A stretch of 49,756 nucleotides of DNA from Helicobacter bizzozeronii CCUG 35545. GTDB lineage: Bacteria; Campylobacterota; Campylobacteria; Campylobacterales; Helicobacteraceae. The position numbers were made by a program, and so were the translations under genes. The DNA is taken from NCBI GenBank assembly GCA_000263275.1, contig CAGP01000007.1:1-49756 (forward strand), written 5' to 3'. Positions 9,041 through 18,257 of this stretch are shown in pieces. Positions within the stretch are counted from its first letter, which is position 1; the number at the start of each line of letters is the position of its first letter. The notes under the pieces were generated by a model. It was not told the origin of the DNA. It saw nothing but the letters and a program-made list of their open reading frames with translations, and ran no database searches.

Positions 9041-10473
9041 TCACCACAATTTTTCCCAGATTGTGCCTTCCACCCGATCCATCAATAAAATGCCCTGCGT
9101 GGCTAACTCCTCTCTTATGCGATCGGCTAGGGCAAAAATTTTTTAGCTTGTTTGGCTTGCAAACGCAACTGGATTTGCGCCTCAATATGGGCTTTAAGCG
9201 CCCCATCTACGCCCAGTTGGAAATACAGCATCGGGTCTTTGCCCCCCAGTCCTAAAAGTGTTTCCACAAAGGCCAAATCTTGCAAAATCTCTTGGGCTTT
9301 TTGCTTTTTGGTGGGCTTGGGCGCATGATCTAAGTTTTCATTTAAAAGGCGTAAATGTTCCTCTAACACACTTAAAGCCTTAGAAATATTCAAATCATCA
9401 CGCATGCACTCTAAGAGGGCAAATCCAAAGGGGCTAGGGGCATTATCTGCTCCGGGTTGTGCTAACTCTAGGGCGCGTTTTTTGAGGCGATAAAGCTTGT
9501 CTAGGCGTTTTTTATGCACGAGCAAATCTTCTTCATTGAAGTGCAAAATCGCGCGGTAATGCGTGCCTAAAAGGTAATTGCGCAAAATCTCCCCATCATA
9601 GACCTTGAGCGCATCTTTAATATAAAAACTATTGCCCAAACTCTTGCTCATCTTTTGCCCCGAGATATTGACAAAACCATTGTGCATCCAGTATTTGGCT
9701 AATTCTTGATCAAAGGCGCAACGGGTTTGGCTCGCCTCATTTTCATGGTGGGGGAAAAACAAATCCGAACCGCCCCCATGGATGTCAATTTGGTAAGGTT
9801 GCTGAAGGTAGGCTAGATTGGCAAAGATCATCGCCGAGCATTCAATATGCCAGCCGGGCCGCCCCTTGCCAACCACGCTATCATAACCCACATCAGAGTC
9901 CCCCTTATAAGCCTTCCACAGCGCAAAGTCCTTTTCATGGCGTTTGTGGGGGTTATCCTCAATGCGGCTCAAACTCTCTTGATCCAAACTATGCGCGCTC
10001 AAAGCCCCATAACGCGGATCGCGCGTGGTGTCTAAATAAATATCCCCATTGCTGGTTTTATAAGCACAACCCTTATCTAAGAGGGTTTGGATCATCATAG
10101 CAATGCTTTCTAAATGCTGGCTGGCTCTAGGCTCTAAATGGGCGCGTTGCACGCCCAAAGCCTGCATGTCCTCCAAATAACTAGCAATAAAATGTTCGCT
10201 TAGGGTTTTAATATCGGTTTGTTCTTGGTGGGCTTTATGGATGATCTTATCATCAATGTCGGTAAAATTTTTGACAATCTGCACGCCATACCCACTCAGC
10301 TCTAAGGTGCGTTGGAGCAGATCAAAGGCGATCGCACTTCTAGCATGCCCTAAGTGGGAATAGTCATAGACCGTGGGTCCGCAGATATAAATTTTCACAC
10401 AATCAGGTTGGATGGGCTCTAGGGGCACTTTTTGTTGCTGGTGGCTATCATAAATGTAGTAAGTGGGTTTCAT
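9041..10473 (-). CDS. cysS: Cysteinyl-tRNA synthetase
   Basis: Class I aminoacyl-tRNA synthetase charging tRNA-Cys. The HIGH motif is HLGHARS near residue 40, preceded by ICGPTVYD with a zinc-ligand Cys; GRPGWHIECSAM and HGGGSDLFFPHHENE carry further active-site and zinc ligands; KMSKSLGNS is the KMSKS loop. The frame stops early at AKKFLP because of the double run A6T5 (plus-strand 9134-9144). Removing one base from each run gives AKNFALADRIREEL and an ending at 9041, matching the family C-terminus; the restored protein is about 476 residues. Since this gene is essential, the break is most likely an assembly error. Gene order cysS-murJ agrees with H. pylori. Confidence 0.97.
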
Positions 10474-10490
10474 GTTTTACCTTTGGATTG

Positions 10491-11956
10491 TTAAAATAGG
10501 CGTTGGAGGGCATGCTGTGTGTGCCAAGCCCCCAAACACCATAAGAATAAGAGCAATGCTAGGGTTTCTAGGGCTAAAAAGCTGGCTAATTTTAAAAGAG
10601 CCCTAAGCGTGATCATGCCCAAAAAGCGCTTAAAGCCAAAAGCCCTAATGTTTAAAAAGCAGAGTAAAAAGCCCGCTAGAGAACTAGAGAGGGCTAGACC
10701 GCTAGTTTGCAAGTAGGGCATCAAACTTAAAGAACAAATAGTCCCAAAGATCAGGGAGTAAAGGGAGATTTTGGCGGCTTTGAGTTGCTGGTGGTGTGCG
10801 TAGAGCCACAGCGAAAAGATTTTGGCTAGCCCAAAGGGCAAGAGCCCCACTAGATACATTCTAAAGACCTCTGCACTTTGGATCACATCTTGAGCTCCAA
10901 ATTGCCCCCGCTCAAAGAGCAAGGAAATGATCAATTCACTTAAGAGCACCCCCCCTAAACGTGCAGAGCAAAAGCATGGTGGTTAAAAAATAAAGGGCTT
11001 GTTGGAGGTGCTGGATGGCTATATCTTGCTGGGCGTTTTTAATGGCTTTGGCGATGGTGGGGAATAGGGCGGTGGAAATGGCGATTGCAAAGAGGGCTAG
11101 GGGGAGTTGGAAAATGCGGTTGGCATAGTAAAGATAAGAAATGCTACCCGTTGCCAAAAAAGAGGCTAAGAGGGTGTCAATAAAAGAGGAAATTTGGCTA
11201 GCCGAGTTGCCCAACACGCTAGGGAAAAATTGCTTGAAAAAGCCCTTGAGCTCACTTTTCATGGTGGCTTGTTTGCGCTCTTGGCTAGGACTTTTAAAAC
11301 ACAAATAAACTTGTTTTATGCCCACCCTAAAGAGTTTGCCAAAGCCTAGCATGTAGAGGGGATAGAAATGCACCACAACCTGCCCTATCCCCCCAATCAG
11401 CACGCCATAACTCAAGTAATAGACCACCTCCAGCAAGTCTTTATCCTTGCCTAGCAAGAGTGCCACGATCATGCCCAAATTCAGCAAAATCGTTTGGTAA
11501 GCACTCACAAAAAAGTGGTTTTTGTATTGCAATAATGCCCCAAAAAAGGTGGCTAAAAAGACCAAGAGCAGGTAATAAAAATTGATCGCCACGATGTTTT
11601 GGGCTAGGGTGATGGTGTGGGCATCAAAACCATAGGCTAAAATTTTGGTGAAAAAGGGCGCATAGAAACCCACAAGCAAGGAAAAAAGCACCAAGAGTGC
11701 GCTAAAGATCACAAGCACACTCACGCTAAAAGCCCCCTTGTGCTTGCTGGCTATAAAGGCGGGCAAAAAGCTCTGGGTAAAAGCCCCCTCAGCAAAGATT
11801 CGCCTAAAAAGATTGGGGAATTTGAACGCCACAAAGAAAATATCGCTATAAACCCCACTCCCCAAAATGGACGCACTCAACAAATCGCGTATAAATCCAG
11901 CAATGCGGGAGCATAAAATCCCCGAGCTGGTGGTTAAAAAAAAATTTTTTAAGCAA
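10491..11956 (-). CDS. murJ: Lipid II flippase MurJ (MviN)
   Basis: Multi-pass inner-membrane protein of the MOP superfamily that flips lipid II during peptidoglycan synthesis. Recognisable blocks: GVYSDIFFVAFKFPNLFRRI, GAFTQSFLPAF, SYLYYANRIFQLPLALFAIA and ELIISLLFERGQFGAQDV. Coding lies in three frames. The start is TTG at 11954-11956 with GGAG seven bases upstream; the A9 run at 11936-11944 (plus strand; T9 on the coding strand) must lose one base to reach GILCSRIAGFIRDLLSAS, and the C7 run at 10949-10955 must lose one to join the last 150 residues. Restored length is about 487 residues, normal for the family. It lies 17 bases upstream of cysS and is likely co-transcribed with it. Confidence 0.93.
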
Positions 11957-12027
11957 AAATACTCCGCTACTAAGATGTGGAGGGCAACCCTTGATCCCGA
12001 TTCACCATACTTTTAAGGGAATTATAC

Positions 12028-12033
12028 TATAAT
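12028..12033 (+). promoter_or_regulatory. Candidate sigma-70/80 -10 box (TATAAT)
   Basis: A perfect TATAAT sits 59 bases before the DUF342 gene in the divergent gap between it and murJ. No -35 box is obvious, which is usual for Helicobacter vegetative promoters. It would drive the DUF342-87aa-ruvA-aroF run. Confidence 0.45.
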
Positions 12034-12091
12034 CGTAGGCTATAGTGGCAGGATTGAGAGTGGCACGAGTGATTTAAGCTAAGGAATTGTT

Positions 12092-13650
12092 TTGGCAGGC
12101 GAATTTTATTCTAAAGTGGTTGAAAATTGTGGGGACATCCAAGCAGAGTTAGAAAAAGTGGCTCAGGCTTATGATTTAGATGTCCATGATTTGTGGTTTG
12201 ATCTCTTAAAAGTGCATACTTTGGTGCGTTTTGAGGCTAAATCTGAATACAAGATTTTAGAGGGGGAGAATGCTAAACAGATTGATGATGATGTCTTTTT
12301 TGAGAATACTAAGTTAAGTGTGATCCAACGCTATGATATTTGTATTAAAAAAAGGTTATTCCGCTACTTTTTGGATATTGAGGTTTCTGAGGAGAACGAC
12401 AAACTCTTTGTTGTCTTTGAGAATCCCTTTTTGATCGTGAATGATGAGGGGCTTTTTGATGAGCTTTGCGATTGCGTTGAGGCGTTGATGGCTCTTAATA
12501 AAATCATCTTGCGCCAAATGAGTGCCCAGCATACGGCTTTTAAAAAAGAATTAACCGATTATGCCACCCAAGATAAACAGCCCGGCAAGATTTTACTCAA
12601 AAGTGCGCGTTATGTTCCTAATAAACCCGGTTGCATGTGTTTTACCCTCAAAGAGAATTGGGAGCGCACAAATAAAGAAGAAGCCCCTATTAATGCCATT
12701 TATGGCGTGGGGAAAGGCGAGGTGGTGCTAGAGTATATCAAGCCCGCCCAAGGGGTGAGCGGACGGGATCTCAAGGGGCAGATCGTGGTGGTCAAAGAGC
12801 AAGAGATTGCCCCCTTTGCGTTGGAGTATAGCAATGAAGCCTTTGAGATCAAAGACTTGCCCACTAAAGTGGTCTATTCCTCTAAGATTGCCCAATATGT
12901 GGCGTTGGTTGATGACAAGCTGAAGAGTTTTACTAAAACCACCTACACGGAGATGAAGAGCACGGGCATGCCCATGTTTTTGGGGGTGTTGAAAATGGTC
13001 CTTCGCTTTATATCACGGCTAAAAATGAGATTGACAATGCTATAGAGACTAATTTACGGGTAGAGGCTAAGGAAATTTTTATCAAGGGGAATGTGGGGAA
13101 AAATGTCAAATTGGTCGCCCAAAAGGTGGTGATCGAGGGGCAGCTACACACCAGCAGTAGTGCAGAGGCTGACGACATCACAATCACTAACAATAAGGGT
13201 TCGTGTAAAGCCAAGAAAGTACAGTGCAAGTATGCCGATAGAGGAACAATCATTGCCGAGGTTTGTGAAGTTGAAGCTAGTAGTGGTAGCCAAATCTTTG
13301 CCAAGGAGATTAGTTTAAAACAAGTTAAATCTAACAATACTTTTTATTTTTCTTCCCGTTGCTCCTTGGAAAGCATGGAGGGCAATGAAAATAAATTTTG
13401 TTTTTCAGCCTTTGCTGAACCAGAGAGCAAGCGGGTCTTAGAGGAAACTAAAGAGTCCATGGTAACCTATAAAGAAAAAGCCCAAAAGGTCATGGCGCAA
13501 TACCAAAAACTCAATATTTTTGTGCAAAAGCACCAGTCCACTATTGACAAAATCCGGAACGCCGATGTCGCCACGCGCAAAGCCCTCATTGAGGAGGAGT
13601 CGATCAAGCGGATTTACTACGATTTTATGGATTGCTTAAAAAAGAGTTAA
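12092..13650 (+). CDS. DUF342 / FapA-like polymerisation-scaffold protein
   Basis: Large soluble protein of the DUF342 (FapA) family, found in flagellated epsilonproteobacteria and linked elsewhere to polar or flagellar assembly; its role here is inferred only. The N-terminal half (residues about 1-170) is mixed alpha/beta; the family core begins around GKGEVVLEYIKPAQGVSGRDLKG and continues into a beta-helix region (VKLVAQKVVIEGQLHTSSS, ADDITITNNKGSC), followed by a C-terminal helical stretch of coiled-coil character. The reading shifts at adjacent T5 and G5 runs (12977-12986); removing one base from each, or adding one G, restores a single protein of about 518 residues. It corresponds by position to the gene between mviN and ruvA in H. 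pylori. Confidence 0.75.
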
Positions 13651-13654
13651 GATT

Positions 13655-13918
13655 TTGCACCTTTATATTTTAAAAATCCAAGACTTCAACCATAAGTTTT
13701 TAGATAATTTGGTGCAAATTGAGTCGGGTATGAAACAGGCTAAGTTGCATATTGATAGTCCTTGGACGGCTTTTAACACCATTGGTTGTATCAAAACTTA
13801 CAGTGGGAGAAGCCAAAGCATTTTAACCGAAAATGGTGAAATGACGGATTTTGCCCTAGATAAAGAGAATGGAGAGCTGGTAAGGGTCAGTAGCCGCCAG
13901 CACATCAGCAAGTTTTAG
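13655..13918 (+). CDS. Small conserved-context hypothetical protein
   Basis: An 87-residue frame with a TTG start four bases after the DUF342 stop and ending one base before the ruvA ATG. No family is recognised. The protein is soluble, with ILKIQDFNHKFLDNLVQIESGMK at its start suggesting one helix, and no signal or membrane segment. The tight spacing on both sides argues that it is translated as part of the operon with ruvA. Confidence 0.55.
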   Translation: MHLYILKIQDFNHKFLDNLVQIESGMKQAKLHIDSPWTAFNTIGCIKTYSGRSQSILTENGEMTDFALDKENGELVRVSSRQHISKF

Positions 13919-13919
13919 C

Positions 13920-14480
13920 ATGATTGTCGGTTTGGTAGGTAGGGTGTCCTTGCTCGCCCCCACTTTTATGGAGTTAGATGTGCGAGGTGTGATCTATGGG
14001 GTGCATATCAGTTTGCAAACCAGCCAACAACTCCAAGAGAGTCAAGAAGTGTTTTTACACACCACGCCTATTTTCCGCGAGGATACGCATTTGCTTTTTG
14101 GATTTTTACAACGCTCTGAGCAAGAAATTTTCCAACGCCTCATTAAAATTAGCGGGGTGGGACCCAAAGTGGCTCTAGCCATTCTCTCCACTTACGACCC
14201 GACAGAATTTGAAACCTTGATCCAAGCTAAGGACCTAAAGGCTTTGCAAAAGGTCCCCAGCGTGGGCGCAAAACTAGCGGGCAAGATCATGCTCGATTTA
14301 GCCGGCTATTTTGTAGAAAACCAGCCCAGCCCTACTCCTAGCGTGCCTTTAATACAAGCGGTGTTGGCTTTAGAGAGTTTGGGCTTTAAAAAGAATGAGG
14401 CATTAAAAGTGTGCGCCTCCTTGCCGCCTGATCTGAGCACAAGCGAGCGTATCAAACAAGCCCTCAAACAACTTAAGTAG
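13920..14480 (+). CDS. ruvA: Holliday junction DNA helicase subunit RuvA
   Basis: Tetrameric protein that binds Holliday junctions and loads the RuvB branch-migration motor. The 186-residue protein begins MIVGLVGRVSLL, an OB-fold start typical of RuvA, and carries the two helix-hairpin-helix motifs KISGVGPKVALAIL and VPSVGAKLAGKIML in the middle domain, then the small C-terminal RuvB-contact domain (QAVLALESLGFKKNEALK). No ruvB or ruvC is in the window, which is usual in Helicobacter, where they are scattered. Confidence 0.97.
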   Translation: MIVGLVGRVSLLAPTFMELDVRGVIYGVHISLQTSQQLQESQEVFLHTTPIFREDTHLLFGFLQRSEQEIFQRLIKISGVGPKVALAILSTYDPTEFETLIQAKDLKALQKVPSVGAKLAGKIMLDLAGYFVENQPSPTPSVPLIQAVLALESLGFKKNEALKVCASLPPDLSTSERIKQALKQLK

Positions 14481-14485
14481 ATTCT

Positions 14486-15837
14486 ATGCAATGGCAAGTT
14501 GATAGTTGGCGCAAATTCCCCATTTTGCAACAACCCACTTATAAAGACTTACAAGCTCTTAAGCAAGTTGAGCAAACCCTTAGGAGTTACCCACCTCTAG
14601 TTTTTGCTAAAGAAATCCGCTCCTTGCAAAGCGCGCTTAGAGAGGCTGGCTGTGGGCGGGCGTTTTTGTTACAAGGGGGGGATTGTGCTGAGAGCTTTAG
14701 CAGTTTTAGTGCCGATGGGATTCGCGATCTGTTTAAAATCATCTTGCAAATGAGCGTGGTTTTGGCATTTGGGGGGGGGTGTCCGGTGGTGAAGGTGGGG
14801 CGTGTAGCCGGGCAGTTTGCCAAGCCTAGAAGCCAAGAGAGTGAGACTATCGGGGGTCAAGAAGTCCCCATTTATCGGGGAGATATGATTAATGGGGTGG
14901 GTTTAGAGGAGCGAGAAGCCGATGCGACCCGCTTGCTTAGAGCCTACCACCAAAGCGCAGCCACCCTAAACCTCTTGCGCGCCTTTGCTAAGGGGGGGTT
15001 AGCCGATTTAGCCGAAGTGCAACGCTGGAATTTGGATTTTGTCAAAAATAATGACTTTGGGCAAAAATACGCTAGTTTGGCGATGCAAATCACGCAAGCC
15101 CTAGAGTTTATGCAGGCTTGTGGGGTTAGCGATGTGTCCACTTTGAGAGAAACTGACTTTTACACCAGCCATGAGGCGTTGTTGCTCAACTATGAAGAGC
15201 CCCTAATTCGCCAAGATAGCCTGAGTGGGGGGTGGTATAGTTGTTCGGCACACATGCTTTGGATTGGGGAGCGCACACGAGGGCTTGATCAAGCCCATGT
15301 GGAGTTTTTAAGGGGGGTGGGTAATCCTATCGGGGTGAAAATCGGTCCTAAGACCACTTTAGATCAGATGTTGGGTTTGTGTGGAGTGCTCAACCCACAA
15401 AACCAAATGGGGCGTTTGAGCTTTATCGTGCGCATGGGAGCTAAAGCCCTCCCCCAATTCTTCCCCCCCTTGCTAGAGGGGATATTAAAGGCTAAAAAAG
15501 AAGTGGTGTGGGTGTGTGATCCCATGCATGGCAACACGATTAAGACCGCTCAAGGGATCAAAACCCGTTGCTTTGAGGACATTCTCCAAGAGGTCAAAAG
15601 CTTTTTTTGAGATTCACCAAGAGCATGGTAGCTGTGTGGGCGGGATTCATTTAGAGATGACGGGTCAGAATGTAACCGAATGCGTGGGGGGTTCGCAGGG
15701 CTTGAGCGAAGAGGGGTTGCAAAACCACTACTACACCCAATGCGACCCACGCTTGAATGCCACCCAAGCCCTCGAGCTGGCTTTTTTTACTCGCCCAAAT
15801 GCTCAAAACCCGCGTGGTGCGCTCCCGCGCATTTTAG
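14486..15837 (+). CDS. aroF: Class II DAHP synthase (3-deoxy-7-phosphoheptulonate synthase)
   Basis: First enzyme of the shikimate pathway: phosphoenolpyruvate plus erythrose 4-phosphate give DAHP. It is the plant-type (class II) enzyme, shown by FLLQGGDCAESF, VGRVAGQFAKPRS, GDMINGV, the DPMHGNTIKT metal/PEP region and GGIHLEMTGQNVTEC near the C-terminus. Two T7 runs (15602-15608 and 15782-15788) each break the frame; removing a base from each joins the parts into about 449 residues ending at 15837, the expected length. The start ATG lies five bases after ruvA. In H. pylori this gene is also followed by a tiny lipoprotein gene, as here. Confidence 0.95.
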
Positions 15838-15895
15838 GGGTTTTTAACATTACTAACTTTATAATACTTCTTATTCCCAAACCAAAGGATTGCAG

Positions 15896-16030
15896 ATGAG
15901 GCTGTGGCTATTAGCTGGGGTTGTTATGTTCTTTTTTGTAGCTTGTTCAGAGAGTAGGAGTCAGATTTTAGAGGATGAAAAGGACTACACGCCTTCAGAA
16001 AAAACCATCTGGCAACCCGAACAAAAATAA
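15896..16030 (+). CDS. Small lipoprotein
   Basis: A 44-residue protein. It begins MRLWLLAGVVMFFFVAC, a short signal peptide ending in a lipobox-like FVAC, so Cys17 would be lipidated after export; the remaining 27 residues are charged and rich in Glu, Ser and Lys (SESRSQILEDEKDYTPSEK). Function unknown. Its place directly behind aroF matches a tiny gene at the same spot in H. pylori. Confidence 0.7.
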   Translation: MRLWLLAGVVMFFFVACSESRSQILEDEKDYTPSEKTIWQPEQK

Positions 16031-16049
16031 AGGGGTTTAAGGGGGCTCT

Positions 16050-16784
16050 TTGCGTTTGGATCAGTATTTGGTGTCTAAGGGCTTGTGTAATAGCCGCCAA
16101 AAGGCACAGGAGTTGATCTTAGAGGGGGGCGTGCGGGTGGCTGAACGGGTTTTAAACAAGCCTAGTTTGGAGATCAAGGGGGCGTTACTCTCAGATTTGG
16201 AGCAAAATTTAAATCTGTCCAAACGCATGTTTGTGAGCCGTGCGGGCAAGAAACTTTGGGCGTACTTGGAGCAAAATCCCCTAGATTGCACTAACAAGGT
16301 GATCTTAGATGTGGGATCAAGTAGCGGGGGCTTTACCCAAGTTTTGTTAGAAAAGGGTGCGCAAAGGGTGGTGTGCGTGGATGTGGGGAGCAACCAGCTT
16401 GATCCTGCCCTCAGAGAGCACCCCCAAATTGAGTTACACGAACATTGCGACATCCGTTGTTTTCAAACCCAAGAAACTTACGACCTGATCACTTGTGATG
16501 TGAGCTTTATTTCTTTGAGCCTGATTTTAAAAAGCCTAATCCCCTTGAGCCGTGCTTATTTGTTGCTCTTCAAACCCCAATTTGAGGTGGGCAAGCAAGC
16601 CAAACGCAATAAAAAGGGCGTGGTGCTCCATGCCCAAGTCATCGCCCAGCGTTTAAAAGCCTTTATTGGTGAGGCACAAGCACTGGGGCTTAGAATGCAG
16701 CACATGCAATTATCCCCCATCAAGGGCAAAGAGGGCAATGCAGAAACTTTTTATCCATTTCACACGCTAATATCACCAGCCTAG
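16050..16784 (+). CDS. tlyA: TlyA family rRNA 2'-O-methyltransferase / hemolysin-like
   Basis: SAM-dependent ribose methyltransferase of the TlyA family (rRNA 2'-O-methylation; also described as a hemolysin in H. pylori). An S4 RNA-binding domain occupies residues 1-60 (MRLDQYLVSKGLCNSRQKAQ, ending EGGVRVA), then the RrmJ-like methyltransferase core with VILDVGSSSGGFTQVLLEKGA (SAM site), CDVSFISLSLIL and LLLFKPQFEVGK. TTG start. Its 3' end overlaps ribF; if the T5 run at 16748-16752 is one base too long, TlyA ends in FIHFTR at 16770 instead of 16784. Confidence 0.92.
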   Translation: MRLDQYLVSKGLCNSRQKAQELILEGGVRVAERVLNKPSLEIKGALLSDLEQNLNLSKRMFVSRAGKKLWAYLEQNPLDCTNKVILDVGSSSGGFTQVLLEKGAQRVVCVDVGSNQLDPALREHPQIELHEHCDIRCFQTQETYDLITCDVSFISLSLILKSLIPLSRAYLLLFKPQFEVGKQAKRNKKGVVLHAQVIAQRLKAFIGEAQALGLRMQHMQLSPIKGKEGNAETFYPFHTLISPA

Positions 16785-17600
16785 CGATTGGCAAATTTGA
16801 TGGCGTGCATGTGGCGCACCAACGGCTATTAAAACGCCTAAGCCCCCCAGCAGGTGTCTTGGTGGTCGCTAGCCAAGAGCCCCAAAAAGTTTTTAACCTC
16901 TTTGTCCCAGCGGGCTTGCTTGCTCCAACAATATGCTAAAGAGGTGTTTTTTTTGCCCCTAGAGAGTGCGCGCTCCCTTTTACCCCAAGATTTTACCCAG
17001 CTTTTGGAGCAAAAATTCCCCCATTTGCAAAAAATCATCGTGGGCTATGATTTTAAATTTGGCAAAGATCGCCTAGGCGATGTCCATACATTGCGTTCCC
17101 TTTTAAGCCCCCACACCACCCTAGAGATCACCCCCGAGATTAAAATTAAGGGTATCTCTTTGCATTCTTACCACATCAAGGAGTGCATCAAACGCGGGGA
17201 GGTGGCTTTAGCGCATAAATTCTTGGGACGGCCCTTTGTGATTGAAGGCCCGGTGGTGATGGGGCAACAACTCGGGCATAAAAAACTCTATGCCACCCTT
17301 AATTTGGCTTTGGAGCCCACAGAGCTTTTGCCTAGTTTTGGGGTGTATGCTACGCGCGTGGAATTTTCCCATGCGTGTTTTTGGGGAGTGAGTTTTTTAG
17401 GGCACCGCTTGAGCACAGATGGCAAACTCGCTTTAGAAACCCATGTCTTGGATGCGCAAATCCCCACCACACCCCACCATTTGCGTGTGGTTTTTGTCAA
17501 AAAAATCCGCAACAACACCTTTTTTAAAGATTTGGAGAGCCTGAAACACCAAATTAGCCTAGATATGCTAAAGGCTAAGAGTATTTTAAAGTCGCAGTGA
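16738..17600 (+). CDS. ribF: Bifunctional riboflavin kinase / FAD synthetase RibF
   Basis: Makes FMN from riboflavin and FAD from FMN. The N-terminal adenylyltransferase domain shows ITSLAIGKFDGVHVAHQRLL (nucleotidyltransferase HxxH-type site) and IIVGYDFKFGKDRLGD; the C-terminal kinase domain shows GRPFVIEGPVVMGQQLG and LYATLNLALEPTELLPSFGVYA. The coding is in three frames: removing one base from T5 (16748-16752) and from A5 (16884-16888) gives one protein of about 286 residues starting at the ATG 16738, which has GAGGGCA upstream and overlaps tlyA. The tlyA-ribF pair is also adjacent in H. pylori. Confidence 0.9.
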
Positions 17601-17665
17601 AACATGGGGGTTGGCGTGCGGGTTAAACCCGCCCTATGAGCTGGATATAATTTAGAAGTTAAATA

Positions 17666-17752
17666 TGGTACCAAAAGTCGGACTCGAACCGACACGGGGT
17701 CGCCCCCACCAGATTTTGAGTCTAGCGTGTCTACCAATTCCACCATTTTGGC
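17666..17752 (-). tRNA. tRNA-Leu (anticodon CAA)
   Basis: A class II (long variable arm) cloverleaf folds with acceptor GCCAAAA/TTTTGGT (one G-U pair), D-loop with AATTGGTAGAC, anticodon stem CTAGA/TCTGG around loop CTCAAAA (anticodon CAA), and T-arm GTCGGTTCGAGTCCGAC. The CCA end is encoded (17666-17668). Confidence 0.96.
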
Positions 17753-17761
17753 ATCAATTTA

Positions 17762-17846
17762 TGGTGCACTGGGCGAGACTTGAACTCGCACGAGTTGCCT
17801 CACCACCCCCTCAAGATGGCGTGTCTACCAATTCCACCACCAGTGC
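17762..17846 (-). tRNA. tRNA-Leu (anticodon GAG)
   Basis: Acceptor GCACTGG/CCAGTGC, D-loop AATTGGTAGAC, anticodon stem CCATC/GGTGG with loop TTGAGGG (anticodon GAG), long variable arm, T-arm with GTTCAAGTC, encoded CCA (17762-17764). Nine bases separate it from the second tRNA-Leu, so both are likely cut from one transcript. Confidence 0.96.
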
Positions 17847-17866
17847 TTATACACCCTCCTTTTTGA

Positions 17867-18178
17867 TTAAGCCAAGAACGGATTACTATAAATTGCAATG
17901 ATTGCGAAGACCAAAGTATAAATGACCTGTGCTTCAATCATCGCCATCGCGATGAACATGGTCGTCAAGAGCTTACCGCCCACGCCCGGATTGCGCGCCG
18001 TGCCAGTGATGGCAGCTGCTGCAGCATTCCCCATACCAATGGCACCCCCGCAAGCAGCCACCCCCAAGCCCACGACAGCCCCCACAACAGAGTAGGACTT
18101 AATCATATCCACCCCGCTAAAATCTGCCCCAAAGGCCAGCCCTGCCATCGCACAAAAGAAAAGCACAAAAAACTTCAT
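17867..18178 (-). CDS. atpE: ATP synthase F0 subunit c
   Basis: Proteolipid of the proton-driven rotor ring in the inner membrane. About 103 residues: an N-terminal hydrophobic extension (MKFFVLFFCAMAGLAFG) that looks like a signal segment, as in other Helicobacter, then two transmembrane hairpin helices with the glycine-rich GVAACGGAIGMGNAAAAA, the polar loop TARNPG, and the proton-carrying Glu in AMIEAQVIYTL. I start at the internal ATG 18178 with GGAG seven bases upstream; a longer frame (18205) would add nine polar residues. The gene stands alone from the main atp operon, followed by two tRNA genes and preceded by pnp on the same strand. Confidence 0.95.
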   Translation of the reverse strand: MKFFVLFFCAMAGLAFGADFSGVDMIKSYSVVGAVVGLGVAACGGAIGMGNAAAAAITGTARNPGVGGKLLTTMFIAMAMIEAQVIYTLVFAIIAIYSNPFLA

Positions 18179-18257
18179 CACCAACTCCGATTTATTATTT
18201 TCCATTATTCCAAGTTGTTCTTAGAAAAGGGGATTATTGCATGCTTAAGCTTAATTT

